DNA of 64,000 nt from Mucilaginibacter geliditolerans (GCF_014200495.1 NZ_JACHBY010000010.1:1-64000), one strand, 5' to 3'. Counted from the first letter of the stretch, positions 37,423 to 44,778 are shown. Numbers and translations: made by a program. The notes: generated by a model from the sequence alone, not told the origin.

Positions 37423-37533
37423 ATGGCAAAGCAAGAGTTTATTACCAAGGTATTCGAAAAGATTGCACTTCGCTTTTATTCCCTCCCAACGGGAGGGGTG
37501 CGGTTGAATGTGAAGTGGCAGGGAGGGGTTTAG
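37423..37533 (+). pseudogene. TetR-family gene remnant interrupted by a repeat
   Basis: From the ATG at 37423 the first 18 codons read MAKQEFITKVFEKIALRF, like helix 1 of a TetR regulator. At about 37477 the sequence becomes intergenic repeat (CCCTCCCAACGGGAGGGG) and the frame ends at a stop at 37531-37533. No HTH remainder is found before the azoreductase gene. Position, divergence from the exporter and the operators between them all fit a lost local repressor. Confidence 0.5.
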
Positions 37534-37705
37534 ACATCAAATAAACTGTTAAAACCCCACCCTTCCCCGCCCCAGGGCGGGAATCGCACCAGGCCTATGC
37601 TCCATTACTCATTTGAACATCTATTTTACCTCAAACAAAAAGGCAGCCCATTTTGAGCTGCCTTTTTAAGCCCCTCTCCTTTGGAGAGGGGTTGGGGTGA
37701 GGTTT
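37477..37705. repeat. GGGAGGGG-type intergenic repeats with a terminator
   Basis: Contains CCCTCCCAACGGGAGGGG, GGCAGGGAGGGGTTT, the partly inverted AAAACCCCACCCTTCCCCGCC, and a CCCCTCTCC/GGAGAGGGG hairpin (37671-37691). AAAAAGGCAGC (37637-37647) with GCTGCCTTTTT (37657-37667) is a bidirectional terminator suited to the azoreductase gene. Confidence 0.75.
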
Positions 37706-38301
37706 TAAATCTCGATACTCTCAATCGCCTTCTCCAACGCCAGCTCTTTCAGATCAGGCACATTTAATCCTTCGGCACGGTATACGGTAATATCGGTCAT
37801 CCCCAAAAAGCCTAATACCGATCTTAAATACGATTCGGTAAAATCATAAGCTTTCATAAATCCTTCTGTATATACGCCCCCGCTTGAAATAGCCAGGTAA
37901 ACCCTCTTTCCCTTCACCAATCCTTCCGGGCCATTTCCCGAATAGTTAAAGGTTTCGCCTTTGCGTGCAATATGATCTATCCATGCTTTTAATGAGGAGT
38001 GCAGGCTAAAGTTATACATCGGCGCGCCAATCACTATAACGTCGGCATCCTTTAACTCAGCAATAGCCTCGTCCGAATGTTTAACAGCCTCAACCAACTC
38101 AGGCGACCTGCCTTCTGCTGGTGTAAAGAATGAATTAATGTGTACTTCTTCTAAATGCGGGAAACCATTTTTAACCAGATCATGTACTACAAGCGTACTA
38201 CCAGGATTAGCTTCCTGTAACTTTTCAACTATAGCATCGCTTAATTTAATGCTTACCGATGCCGCGCCGCGCGGGCTTGAATTCAATTGTAATATTTTCA
38301 T
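37705..38301 (-). CDS. azoR: FMN-dependent NADH-azoreductase
   Basis: 198-aa flavodoxin-like quinone reductase. The FMN phosphate loop is LNSSPRGAASVS near residues 6-17, GAPMYNFSLHSSLKAWIDHIARKGETF is the family signature, and SSGGVY follows. It reduces quinones and azo compounds with NADH, protecting against electrophiles. A likely operator region lies upstream. Single gene. Confidence 0.9.
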   Translation of the reverse strand: MKILQLNSSPRGAASVSIKLSDAIVEKLQEANPGSTLVVHDLVKNGFPHLEEVHINSFFTPAEGRSPELVEAVKHSDEAIAELKDADVIVIGAPMYNFSLHSSLKAWIDHIARKGETFNYSGNGPEGLVKGKRVYLAISSGGVYTEGFMKAYDFTESYLRSVLGFLGMTDITVYRAEGLNVPDLKELALEKAIESIEI

Positions 38302-38682
38302 TTTTGCTTTCTTTTTTTGATTATGAAAGCAAACCTACATACTATTGGTATCAAAAAGATACTACTATCCTAAAGGATACCGGTATCGTTTTGGATAGTG
38401 TTAATGGTTTGTAATTAAATGGAGACCAGGGGCTGGATTGACGGCTTATCTACCGAAAAATATGCCTCCGATATTTTCTTAAAATGAGTTACTATGATAA
38501 AAAACGTATCAAATTGAGAGGTCTTTTCTGTTGTCTATTTAATCCTTAATAAAATAAATTTATTCATTTATACAGTATTACGCGCTATTTAGGCTTACTG
38601 CATATAACAGGCATTCTTTTGGCATAGCTGCAAGTACAGTTACAGAACGGAACGTGTTCTTTAACTGAAATAATTTATATAA
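38302..38682. promoter_or_regulatory. azoR upstream and GNAT upstream region
   Basis: Bases 38343-38400 hold overlapping dyads: GGTATC...GATAC, ACTATCC...GGATA and GGTATCGTTTTGGATAGT, suggesting a regulator site for azoR. The rest of the 381 bp is AT-rich with no ORF. No confident promoter for the downstream GNAT gene. Confidence 0.4.
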
Positions 38683-39228
38683 ATGGAAGATGAACGAATT
38701 ATTGTAAGGTCGGCAGTTGCAGCTGATGTGGTCTTTGCCGACGAGATCATTCACGAGATGGAAAGTTCAGCGATAGCTAGGGGCTCAGGCATATCAAAAC
38801 GCTCCGCAGCCGCCATCATTGAAAAAATAGACACCGGTAAAGCAATCGTAGCCGTAACCGAAAATGGCGAATGGGCAGGCTTCTCCTACATTGAAGCATG
38901 GGATAATGAACAACTGGTATCCAACAGCGGGCTCATCGTTTCGCCAAAACACCGTAACCAGGGTGTGGCCGCTCAAATCAAAACACAAATTTTTGAACTA
39001 TCACGCAGCAAGTACCCTGATGCAAAAATATTCAGCATCACCTCGGGCCTGGCCATCATGAAAATGAATACCCGCCTGGGTTTTGAACCGGTTACCTATG
39101 CTGAAATAGCGCACGACTCAACATTTTGGGATGGCTGCAAAAGCTGTGTGAACTACAATGTACTACAAAGCAAAAACAGGTGCAATTGCCTTTGCACCGC
39201 CATGTTATTTGATCCTAAATTAAACTAA
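38683..39228 (+). CDS. GNAT acetyltransferase of the Bacteroidota arginine pathway (ArgA-like)
   Basis: 181 aa. The acetyl-CoA motif is KHRNQGVAAQIKTQIFELSR (QGVA). A C-terminal Cys-rich signature FWDGCKSCVNYNVLQSKNRC and CNCLCTAMLFDP is, from memory, characteristic of GNAT proteins in Bacteroidota arginine gene sets. It would acylate glutamate as the first step. The next gene (6 bases on) is the matching deacylase, which supports this. Confidence 0.75.
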   Translation: MEDERIIVRSAVAADVVFADEIIHEMESSAIARGSGISKRSAAAIIEKIDTGKAIVAVTENGEWAGFSYIEAWDNEQLVSNSGLIVSPKHRNQGVAAQIKTQIFELSRSKYPDAKIFSITSGLAIMKMNTRLGFEPVTYAEIAHDSTFWDGCKSCVNYNVLQSKNRCNCLCTAMLFDPKLN

Positions 39229-39234
39229 AACAGA

Positions 39235-40410
39235 ATGATGATGGAAAATGTAAATGAAATGCCGGGAGTTTCCTTTGTACAGCAAAGCCTGCCGGTTAAT
39301 CCAATGCTGTTTAGCAAATCAGTTACTCTTTTACAGCAACTGATAGCCATACCATCCTATAGCGGCGAGGAAACCAAAGCGGCCGACCTTGTACAGCATT
39401 ATCTGGAGAGTTACAGTATTAAAACCAATAGACTGGGGAATAACATCTGGTGCTATAACAAGTACTTTGATGCCGCCAAACCTACCATCCTGCTAAACTC
39501 GCACCTTGATACGGTAAAACCTAACGAAAATTACACCCATAACCCATTTTGCCCCGAGATAACCAATGGCCGTTTGTATGGCCTGGGCAGTAATGATGCG
39601 GGCGGGTGTTTGGTTTCGCTGATAGCAGCTTTTTGGCACTTTTACAGTTACCGGGGACTAAGTTTTAACCTTTGCCTTGCTGCTACTGCCGAAGAAGAGA
39701 ACTCCGGCAAAAATGGCATCAGCTCTATACTGCCTTTATTAGGTAATTTGGAATTAGGCATAGTTGGCGAACCAACACTATTACAAATGGCAGTAGCCGA
39801 ACGGGGAAACCTGGTAATTGATTGTGTTAGCAACGGTCGCCCGGGCCATGCGGCGCGTGAAGAAGGAGATAATGCCATTTACAAATGCCTGCAGGATATT
39901 GAGTGGTTCAAGACTTTCAAATTTCCGCAACGGCTGGCCGGGCTGGCGGCAGTAAAAATGACTGTTACCGAAATAAAAGCAGGCATACAACATAACATAG
40001 TACCCGCTAAATGTGAGTTTACGGTTGATATCAGGAATGATGATACTTATTCGCACCAGCAGATAATAGATATCATCAAGGCGAATGTACAGGCGGAAGT
40101 TACAGTAAGGCCCTGCTCGCTTGGTGCATCATCTGTATCTATGGACCACCCTATTGTTAAAACAGGTACTGCTATCGGCTGCAAAACTTATAGCTCACCT
40201 ACCTCATCAGACCAGGCCTGGCTAAATATACCATCGGTAAAAATAGGTCCGGGTGATTCTGCCCGCTCCCACTCGGCCAATGAATTTATATTTTTGGAAG
40301 AGATCAAAAAAGGTATCAACCTTTATATAAAACTACTGGATACACTGCCGCTAATGCTGATAAATAATCCGCCAGCGTATAAAAACGAAATAAAATTTAT
40401 TGATAATTGA
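39235..40410 (+). CDS. M20-family deacylase, ArgE-like (acetylornithine/acylcitrulline)
   Basis: 391 aa. Metal sites: NSHLDTV (His-x-Asp), GLGSNDAGG (Asp), ATAEEENSG (catalytic and metal Glu), and SARSHSANEF (late His). It hydrolyses N-acyl-ornithine or, in Bacteroidota, N-acyl-citrulline in arginine synthesis. Paired with the upstream GNAT. The start at 39235 gives MMMENVNEM; the second or third Met is as likely. Confidence 0.82.
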   Translation: MMMENVNEMPGVSFVQQSLPVNPMLFSKSVTLLQQLIAIPSYSGEETKAADLVQHYLESYSIKTNRLGNNIWCYNKYFDAAKPTILLNSHLDTVKPNENYTHNPFCPEITNGRLYGLGSNDAGGCLVSLIAAFWHFYSYRGLSFNLCLAATAEEENSGKNGISSILPLLGNLELGIVGEPTLLQMAVAERGNLVIDCVSNGRPGHAAREEGDNAIYKCLQDIEWFKTFKFPQRLAGLAAVKMTVTEIKAGIQHNIVPAKCEFTVDIRNDDTYSHQQIIDIIKANVQAEVTVRPCSLGASSVSMDHPIVKTGTAIGCKTYSSPTSSDQAWLNIPSVKIGPGDSARSHSANEFIFLEEIKKGINLYIKLLDTLPLMLINNPPAYKNEIKFIDN

Positions 40411-40419
40411 CCATAAAAC

Positions 40420-40451
40420 GAGCACCTGATACCCGGTGCTCATTTCTTTTT
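40420..40451 (+). terminator. intrinsic terminator after the arginine pair
   Basis: GAGCACC (40420-40426) pairs with GGTGCTC (40435-40441), then ATTTCTTTTT. Confidence 0.75.
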
Positions 40452-40500
40452 ATAATTAATCTATCAGAAAAACAGCAACTTACAAGCAATATTGAAATAT

Positions 40501-40552
40501 ATTCTATAAAATCTATCTATTTAGTAGAATATTAAAATAATTTATATATTTG
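40501..40552 (+). promoter_or_regulatory. 27-bp box and -7 promoter of poly-Cys leader 1
   Basis: The box 40501-40527 runs from ATTCTATAAAATC to TATTTAGTAG and matches 42985-43011 at 25 of 27 positions. It has a loose dyad CTATAAAAT / ATTTAGTAG. TATATTTG (40545-40552) is the -7 element, 17 bases on. The initial transcript TTTGCAATGTAAAACAA is also nearly the same in both places. Confidence 0.75.
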
Positions 40553-40569
40553 CAATGTAAAACAAGGCA

Positions 40570-40650
40570 ATGAATACGATTTCAAATCTTCCAAAAATCA
40601 CAAAATTTTATCTCCCGCTTCGCGGTATGAGCGTTTATTGTTGTTGTTGA
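40570..40650 (+). CDS. poly-cysteine leader peptide 1 (26 aa, ends YCCC)
   Basis: ATG at 40570, 18 bases after the -7 element, stop TGA at 40648-40650. The peptide ends VYCCC followed at once by the stop. Three successive TGT codons at the end of a short ORF are the hallmark of an amino-acid-sensing leader. A second ORF at 43055 ends the same way behind the same promoter. Downstream hairpins TAACTG/CAGTTA (40674-40692) and AATACTCAG/CTGAGTATT (40730-40754) could form the switch before the carbonic anhydrase gene (40780). Function is inferred. Confidence 0.75.
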   Translation: MNTISNLPKITKFYLPLRGMSVYCCC

Positions 40651-40779
40651 TCCATACCTCCATCCTAATTAAATAACTGCTTTTATCAGTTACATCGTTT
40701 ACAAAAAAAAATTCACCGGGACATTCAACAATACTCAGCTAAACACTGAGTATTTATAGTACTATAATTTTAACTACCT

Positions 40780-41349
40780 ATGTCAAAAACTCAAATTCAC
40801 CAGCAGGTACTTGGAGCCAATGCTGAATATGTTAAACATTTCGGCAATAAGTCAGAATTGGCTTTACCACCGGCCAGGCAGTTTGCTATACTCACCTGTA
40901 TGGATGCCCGCCTCGACCCCGCTAAATATGCAGGCCTTGCCGAAGGCGATGCGCATGTTATCCGCAATGCGGGCGGCCGTGCCAGTGATGATGCCATACG
41001 TTCACTCATTATCTCACATAAACTACTAGGCACTAAGGAATGGTTTGTGATCCATCACACCGACTGCGGTATGGAGTTATTCACCAATGATATTATCCAG
41101 GACCTGCTGGCAAAAAGCCTGGCAACGGCTACAGTTGATGAAAAAGGCTGGCGCAATGTGCAGGAGGAAGGCGGATCGGATGAAGCCAGGTTTGTAAATT
41201 TTTTAACCATTAAAAATCTGGAAGCCAGTGTAAGTGAGGATGTGCAAAGGATTAAAAATCATCCTTTGGTAGCTAAGGATATCCCGGTTTATGGCTATAT
41301 CTACGATGTTAAATCAGGTAAATTAATAGAAGTCCCCCAAACAAATTAG
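40780..41349 (+). CDS. beta-carbonic anhydrase family protein
   Basis: 189 aa. Zinc ligands Cys40, His93 and Cys96, and the Asp42-Arg44 dyad ([15 protein letters not shown]), are present. It is the short beta-class type without extra domains, similar to mycobacterial Rv1284, which lies beside sulfate-assimilation genes; a related beta-class enzyme is the archaeal CS2 hydrolase. The poly-Cys leader upstream suggests that cysteine supply controls this gene, so its role may be in sulfur rather than only CO2 metabolism. That is inference. Confidence 0.87.
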   Translation: MSKTQIHQQVLGANAEYVKHFGNKSELALPPARQFAILTCMDARLDPAKYAGLAEGDAHVIRNAGGRASDDAIRSLIISHKLLGTKEWFVIHHTDCGMELFTNDIIQDLLAKSLATATVDEKGWRNVQEEGGSDEARFVNFLTIKNLEASVSEDVQRIKNHPLVAKDIPVYGYIYDVKSGKLIEVPQTN

Positions 41350-41359
41350 TTATCCAAAA

Positions 41360-41430
41360 GGTCAGGTGGCCGAGCGGTTAGGCACAGGTCTGCAAAACCT
41401 GGGACAGCGGTTCAAATCCGCTTCTGACCT
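41360..41430 (+). tRNA. tRNA-Cys (GCA), copy 1
   Basis: 71 nt. Acceptor GGTCAGG/TCTGACC (one G-T), discriminator U, U8, D-arm GCCG..., anticodon arm CAGGT-CTGCAAA-ACCTG with GCA anticodon, T-arm AGCGG-TTCAAAT-CCGCT. All arms are sound. CCA is not encoded. Confidence 0.95.
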
Positions 41431-41484
41431 CCTTTTGATTTAGTTTTTTTTTAGTTTTTTTTAGTTTAGTTTTCACTTATTTGA

Positions 41485-41512
41485 AAAGTCAGCGGGTAGT
41501 GTCGCTGACTTT
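41485..41512. terminator. hairpin between the two tRNA-Cys genes
   Basis: AAAGTCAGCG (41485-41494) pairs perfectly with CGCTGACTTT (41503-41512). Preceded by long T-runs at 41440-41472. May end the first tRNA transcript or separate the two during processing. Confidence 0.55.
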
Positions 41513-41528
41513 CAGATAAGTATTTTAC

Positions 41529-41600
41529 GGCGGAGTGGCCGAGTGGTTAGGCGGGAGTCTGCAAAACTCTTTACAGCGGTTCGAACCCGCTCTCACGCCT
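41529..41600 (+). tRNA. tRNA-Cys (GCA), copy 2, with a bulged acceptor stem
   Basis: 72 nt. Anticodon arm GGAGT-CTGCAAA-ACTCT, T-arm AGCGG-TTCGAAC-CCGCT, discriminator U. The 5' acceptor strand GGCGGAG pairs with CTC-A-CGCC only if A41595 is bulged; the stem is then 7 bp. This extra base is absent from copy 1. It may be a functional variant or the start of decay. Ends 2 bases before the stop of the convergent desulfurase gene. Confidence 0.85.
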
Positions 41601-41602
41601 CT

Positions 41603-42733
41603 TTAAGCGGCAACCGACCGGTAAACTGCGGCAAGCGCAGCAACAGTAAAATCAATTTCCTGAGCAGTATTAAATTTACTGAATGAAAACCGGATGGTGT
41701 AGCCAGATGCCCCGTTATTTAACGCTTTTAATACATGCGATGCGGAGCCTGTTGAACAAGCGCTTCCGCCTGAAACAGATACGCCCTGCTGATCAAGGCA
41801 CGACAGCAGGTTAACATCGGTAAATGGCAGGTTTACGCTTAATACGGTGTAAAGGCTCTTATCCGCGATAGCTGAATTGCCGTTGAACGTAACTCCGGGA
41901 ATTTGTTCTGTTAGTTTGGCAATGAGCCTGTCTTTAAGGCTTTGTATGTAAGATTGATGTGCATCAATATCCTGGTAAGCAATTTCAAGCGCTGTAGCCA
42001 GGCCAATTATGCCGTGAATATTTTCTGTACCTGCACGCAGCTGCCTTTCCTGCGAGCCGCCGTGCAATAGTTTAGTTAAGCCGGTGCCTTTACGACAATA
42101 TAGAAACCCCACCCCCTTAGGCCCATGAAATTTATGCGCTGATGAAGCTATAAAATGCGCCTTTAATTTTTGCAGATCATGACGGTAATGGCCTATGGTT
42201 TGTACTGTATCTGTATGAAAAACGGCGTTATAACGTTCGCAGATTTCGCCTATCGCATCAATATCATTCAAATTGCCTATCTCATTATTGGCATGCATCA
42301 CAGATACCAATGAGCGCCCGTTGCTTTTAATCAATTGTTCCAGTTCAGTCAGGTCTATTTCGCCTTGTTTATTTATGGATAGATAATTAAGCTTGATCTC
42401 GCCCTGCTTTTCCAAATTCTCCAGCAGGTGCAGCACAGCATGATGTTCCAACGGAGTAGTGATCACATTTTTTATTTGCTGTACGCGAATGGTGGATAGT
42501 ATAGCCGTATTATCAGCCTCGGTGCCACCGCTGGTAAAAACGATTTCCTCTGGCGATGCATTGATGAGCCGGGCTATGGTAGCCCTTGCATTTTCTATAG
42601 CTAGCTTGGCTTCGCGCCCATGCGCATGGTGCGATGATGGGTTGCCATAATGCTCCAGCAAATATGGGGTCATGGCTTTAAATACTTCGGTATCAAGTTG
42701 GGTAGTGGCGGCGTTGTCGAGATAGATTTTCAT
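41603..42733 (-). CDS. cysteine desulfurase (NifS/IscS-like)
   Basis: 376-aa PLP enzyme. Start YLDNAATTQLD, PLP-contacting TSGGTEADN and HANNEIGN, the Schiff-base Lys in SSAHKFHGPKG, GGSQERQLRAGTEN, and catalytic Cys in SGGSACSTGSAS. It moves sulfur from cysteine to a persulfide for Fe-S clusters or thio-modified tRNA. Its mRNA begins with a SAM-I riboswitch, which is unusual for this family. It converges on the tandem tRNA-Cys genes. Confidence 0.93.
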   Translation of the reverse strand: MKIYLDNAATTQLDTEVFKAMTPYLLEHYGNPSSHHAHGREAKLAIENARATIARLINASPEEIVFTSGGTEADNTAILSTIRVQQIKNVITTPLEHHAVLHLLENLEKQGEIKLNYLSINKQGEIDLTELEQLIKSNGRSLVSVMHANNEIGNLNDIDAIGEICERYNAVFHTDTVQTIGHYRHDLQKLKAHFIASSAHKFHGPKGVGFLYCRKGTGLTKLLHGGSQERQLRAGTENIHGIIGLATALEIAYQDIDAHQSYIQSLKDRLIAKLTEQIPGVTFNGNSAIADKSLYTVLSVNLPFTDVNLLSCLDQQGVSVSGGSACSTGSASHVLKALNNGASGYTIRFSFSKFNTAQEIDFTVAALAAVYRSVAA

Positions 42734-42833
42734 TTTTGCTTTCTTTAATAATTTGTTTTACCTGTTTCGTAAATACTTATCGCAGAGAAGCAATAGAAAA
42801 TCCCGCTGAGAGGATGTTAAATTCTGTTGTCAT

Positions 42834-42949
42834 CTTATCTTTCCCCATTTTAAATGGAGCAGGAGTTAGCACCTTTTACCCAACTATTTTGTAGCCGGTA
42901 CAGGTTGCTAAGACGTCGTAGGGCCTTTCCCTCTGTCTTTCTGGATAAG
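42834..42949 (-). ncRNA. SAM-I (S-box) riboswitch
   Basis: On the minus strand: P1 CTTATC (42949-42944) with GATAAG (42839-42834), the conserved GAGGGAAAGGCCC, the GCAACC turn, then GGTGCTAACTCCTGC, and AAAGATAAG closing P1. These are the S-box core elements in the right order over 116 nt. It starts about 22 bases after a -7 element (CAAATATA read as TATATTTG at 42978-42971). It controls the cysteine desulfurase gene 100 bases further. SAM should reduce expression. Confidence 0.93.
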
Positions 42950-42970
42950 TATTAAAGAACAATTATGATG

Positions 42971-43036
42971 CAAATATATAATTAATTCTATAAAATCCAT
43001 ATATTTAGTAGTATTAAATAAATATTTTTATCTTTG
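42971..43036. promoter_or_regulatory. divergent promoters around the shared 27-bp box
   Basis: Minus-strand -7 TATATTTG (42978-42971) drives the riboswitch. Plus-strand -7 TATCTTTG (43029-43036) drives leader 2. The box at 42985-43011 (25 of 27 identical to 40501-40527) lies between them, so one regulator could act on both directions. Confidence 0.75.
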
Positions 43037-43054
43037 CATTGTAAAACAACCGCC

Positions 43055-43144
43055 ATGAAAGCTTTTTTACATATCAATAAACACTACCCCGCTCACGTGG
43101 GTGTGATTGCCTTACAGCCGGAACGCTGTTATTGTTGTTGTTGA
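43055..43144 (+). CDS. poly-cysteine leader peptide 2 (29 aa, ends CYCCC)
   Basis: ATG at 43055, 18 bases after the -7 element, as in leader 1. It ends ERCYCCC then TGA at 43142-43144: four Cys among the last five residues. Downstream, GGTTAAAGGA (about 43174-43183) and TCCTTTAAC (about 43230-43238) can pair, giving a candidate switch before the operon at 43306. Apart from the end, the peptide sequence is unlike leader 1, so the Cys run and not the body is what is kept. Confidence 0.75.
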   Translation: MKAFLHINKHYPAHVGVIALQPERCYCCC

Positions 43145-43305
43145 TCCTGCATAATTCCCATTAATCTTTCTATTGGTTAAAGGATAGTTCGCATATCGCG
43201 AATAAGGCTTTTATGGCTTGTCCAATGCTCCTTTAACACTTATAACCAGTAAAAGAATGACTTAACCGGCCAATATTTAATCAAATCATTAACTATAAAA
43301 TAGCT

Positions 43306-43479
43306 ATGACATTATCAGATGTATCCCTTATCGGTAAAAAGATCCTGGTTGGTATTATTATCACCCTGGTACCTTTTATCATTATTGTGGGAGGGCTTTT
43401 CCTCACGCAAAAACTATTAAAGGGCGATAGTAGCAGCAAGCCACAATCTGCTGTTAAACAAATTAAAACCAATAAATAA
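43306..43479 (+). CDS. small single-helix membrane protein
   Basis: 57 aa: short polar start, one hydrophobic segment (ILVGIIITLVPFIIIVGGLFL) and a Lys/Ser tail. The stop and the start of the next gene overlap (TAATG at 43477-43481). With the similar 66-aa protein that follows, it looks like a membrane subunit or assembly partner of the desaturase-family protein. No family recognised. Confidence 0.65.
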   Translation: MTLSDVSLIGKKILVGIIITLVPFIIIVGGLFLTQKLLKGDSSSKPQSAVKQIKTNK

Positions 43480-43679
43480 TGAAAATAGACACTACCACAA
43501 AACAACAGATAACCAGGAACCTTATCCTGAGCCTGTTTATTTACGTGCTGCCAATTGCACTCATGTTTGTAACTTTTACCCTAACTGGTCAACGACCATG
43601 GGAGAAGAAAGCAGCTAAAAAAGAAAACATAAAATCAATAACCAACAAAAGCAATTTTACCAATGGGAGCAACGATTGA
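43479..43679 (+). CDS. small single-helix membrane protein, second
   Basis: 66 aa with one hydrophobic segment (LILSLFIYVLPIALMFVTFTL) then a Lys-rich tail. Start overlaps the previous stop and the end overlaps the next gene by 17 bases, so all three are coupled. Unknown function. Confidence 0.65.
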   Translation: MKIDTTTKQQITRNLILSLFIYVLPIALMFVTFTLTGQRPWEKKAAKKENIKSITNKSNFTNGSND

Positions 43680-44610
43680 ATTCATCAAAAAAATAATAGA
43701 AAATCTTAACGGTTACGGTTTTCCTGTGTTATTACTCTTTATTGGTGTGCTTGAATTTTCATTCGGCCTTTACAAAGGCAAATGGCCTAAAAATGAACGC
43801 TGGGTTGATATAGCCTGCTTTATTGTTGTGCCACTTGTAGTAAGGCCGGCGTTTGGTTTATTTGGCTTAAAGGTGTTACCTGCATTGCTGCCTGCTTATA
43901 AAAATTTATTCAGTTGGGTACCTGTACTCTGGGGTGCTGCCATTATAGCAGTTGCGGACGACCTTACCCAATACTGGTATCATCGTTTACACCACCAGAT
44001 CCCGTGGTTGTGGAGATTTCACCGTACGCACCATTCGGCATCATACATGGGTATGGCTATGGCCAACAGGCAAAATCTTATTTATACCATTTTCTTTTCG
44101 CAGGTTTATTTAACTACGGCCCTTGTTTATCTGGGGCTGGGTGTGCCTGCCATAATTGTAGGCGTAATCAAAGGAGCTATTACTACTTTGGCTCATTCAA
44201 GTATCCCATGGGATAAACCTTTGTACAAATACAAAGTACTGCATCCGATTGCCTGGGTATTGGAGCGCACCATATCAACTCCAGCTACGCACCATGCCCA
44301 CCATGCTTCCAGCACCGATGATGGCATAGGTTATTATAAAGGCAACTTTGGCAATATGTTTTTCCTGTGGGATATCATTTTCGGTACCGCACTTATAACG
44401 CGCCAGTACCCTAAAGCCTACGGAATATCACATTACAACGGCGACCAATGGTACGCGCAATTATTATGGCCGATATTTAAATCGAAGGTTGAAGGCAGCG
44501 AGCTGGCAGCTGCAGGACCAATGGTGCGTATTGATATTGATAAGGAAACTGACGAACATAACCTTGTGCAGGTTAATGAAAGCAAGCCTGTGTTGGCGGC
44601 TGTATCGTAA
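43663..44610 (+). CDS. sterol desaturase/fatty acid hydroxylase superfamily protein
   Basis: 315 aa, several transmembrane segments, with the diiron His motifs: HRLHH (YWYHRLHHQIP), HRTHH (FHRTHHSAS) and HHAHH (THHAHHASS). These are the HX3-4H...HX2HH sets of membrane hydroxylases. Likely hydroxylates a lipid chain at the membrane. Last gene of the three-gene set behind the poly-Cys leader. A sulfonolipid or other sulfur-derived lipid would fit that control, but this is speculation. Confidence 0.88.
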   Translation: MGATIEFIKKIIENLNGYGFPVLLLFIGVLEFSFGLYKGKWPKNERWVDIACFIVVPLVVRPAFGLFGLKVLPALLPAYKNLFSWVPVLWGAAIIAVADDLTQYWYHRLHHQIPWLWRFHRTHHSASYMGMAMANRQNLIYTIFFSQVYLTTALVYLGLGVPAIIVGVIKGAITTLAHSSIPWDKPLYKYKVLHPIAWVLERTISTPATHHAHHASSTDDGIGYYKGNFGNMFFLWDIIFGTALITRQYPKAYGISHYNGDQWYAQLLWPIFKSKVEGSELAAAGPMVRIDIDKETDEHNLVQVNESKPVLAAVS

Positions 44611-44624
44611 AACCACATGTAGAT

Positions 44625-44765
44625 TTAACTCACCCTGTCTTTGCTTCGCTCGACATCCCTCTCTACGCTAAAGCGTAAAGAGGGATTTTTCTTTTTAGCC
44701 TTCTTTGCGCCGCAGGCGGAGAGAGGGCTAAAAGCGTAGCGATGTCGGGTGAGTCACCGGAGCGC
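44625..44765. repeat. AACTCACCC...GGGTGAGT intergenic repeat
   Basis: AACTCACC at the left and GGTGAGTC at the right, with internal CCCTCTCTACGC...GTAAAGAGGG and GGCGGAGAGAGGG pieces. The same building blocks occur at about 19670-19815. Confidence 0.7.
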
Positions 44766-44778
44766 ATTATAACAAATA

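Noticed and set aside
44625..44765. Rho-independent terminator of the desaturase operon
   Set aside because: The block has the layout of a dispersed repeat also present at about 19.7 kb, and no T-run follows a clean stem; it may still stop transcription.
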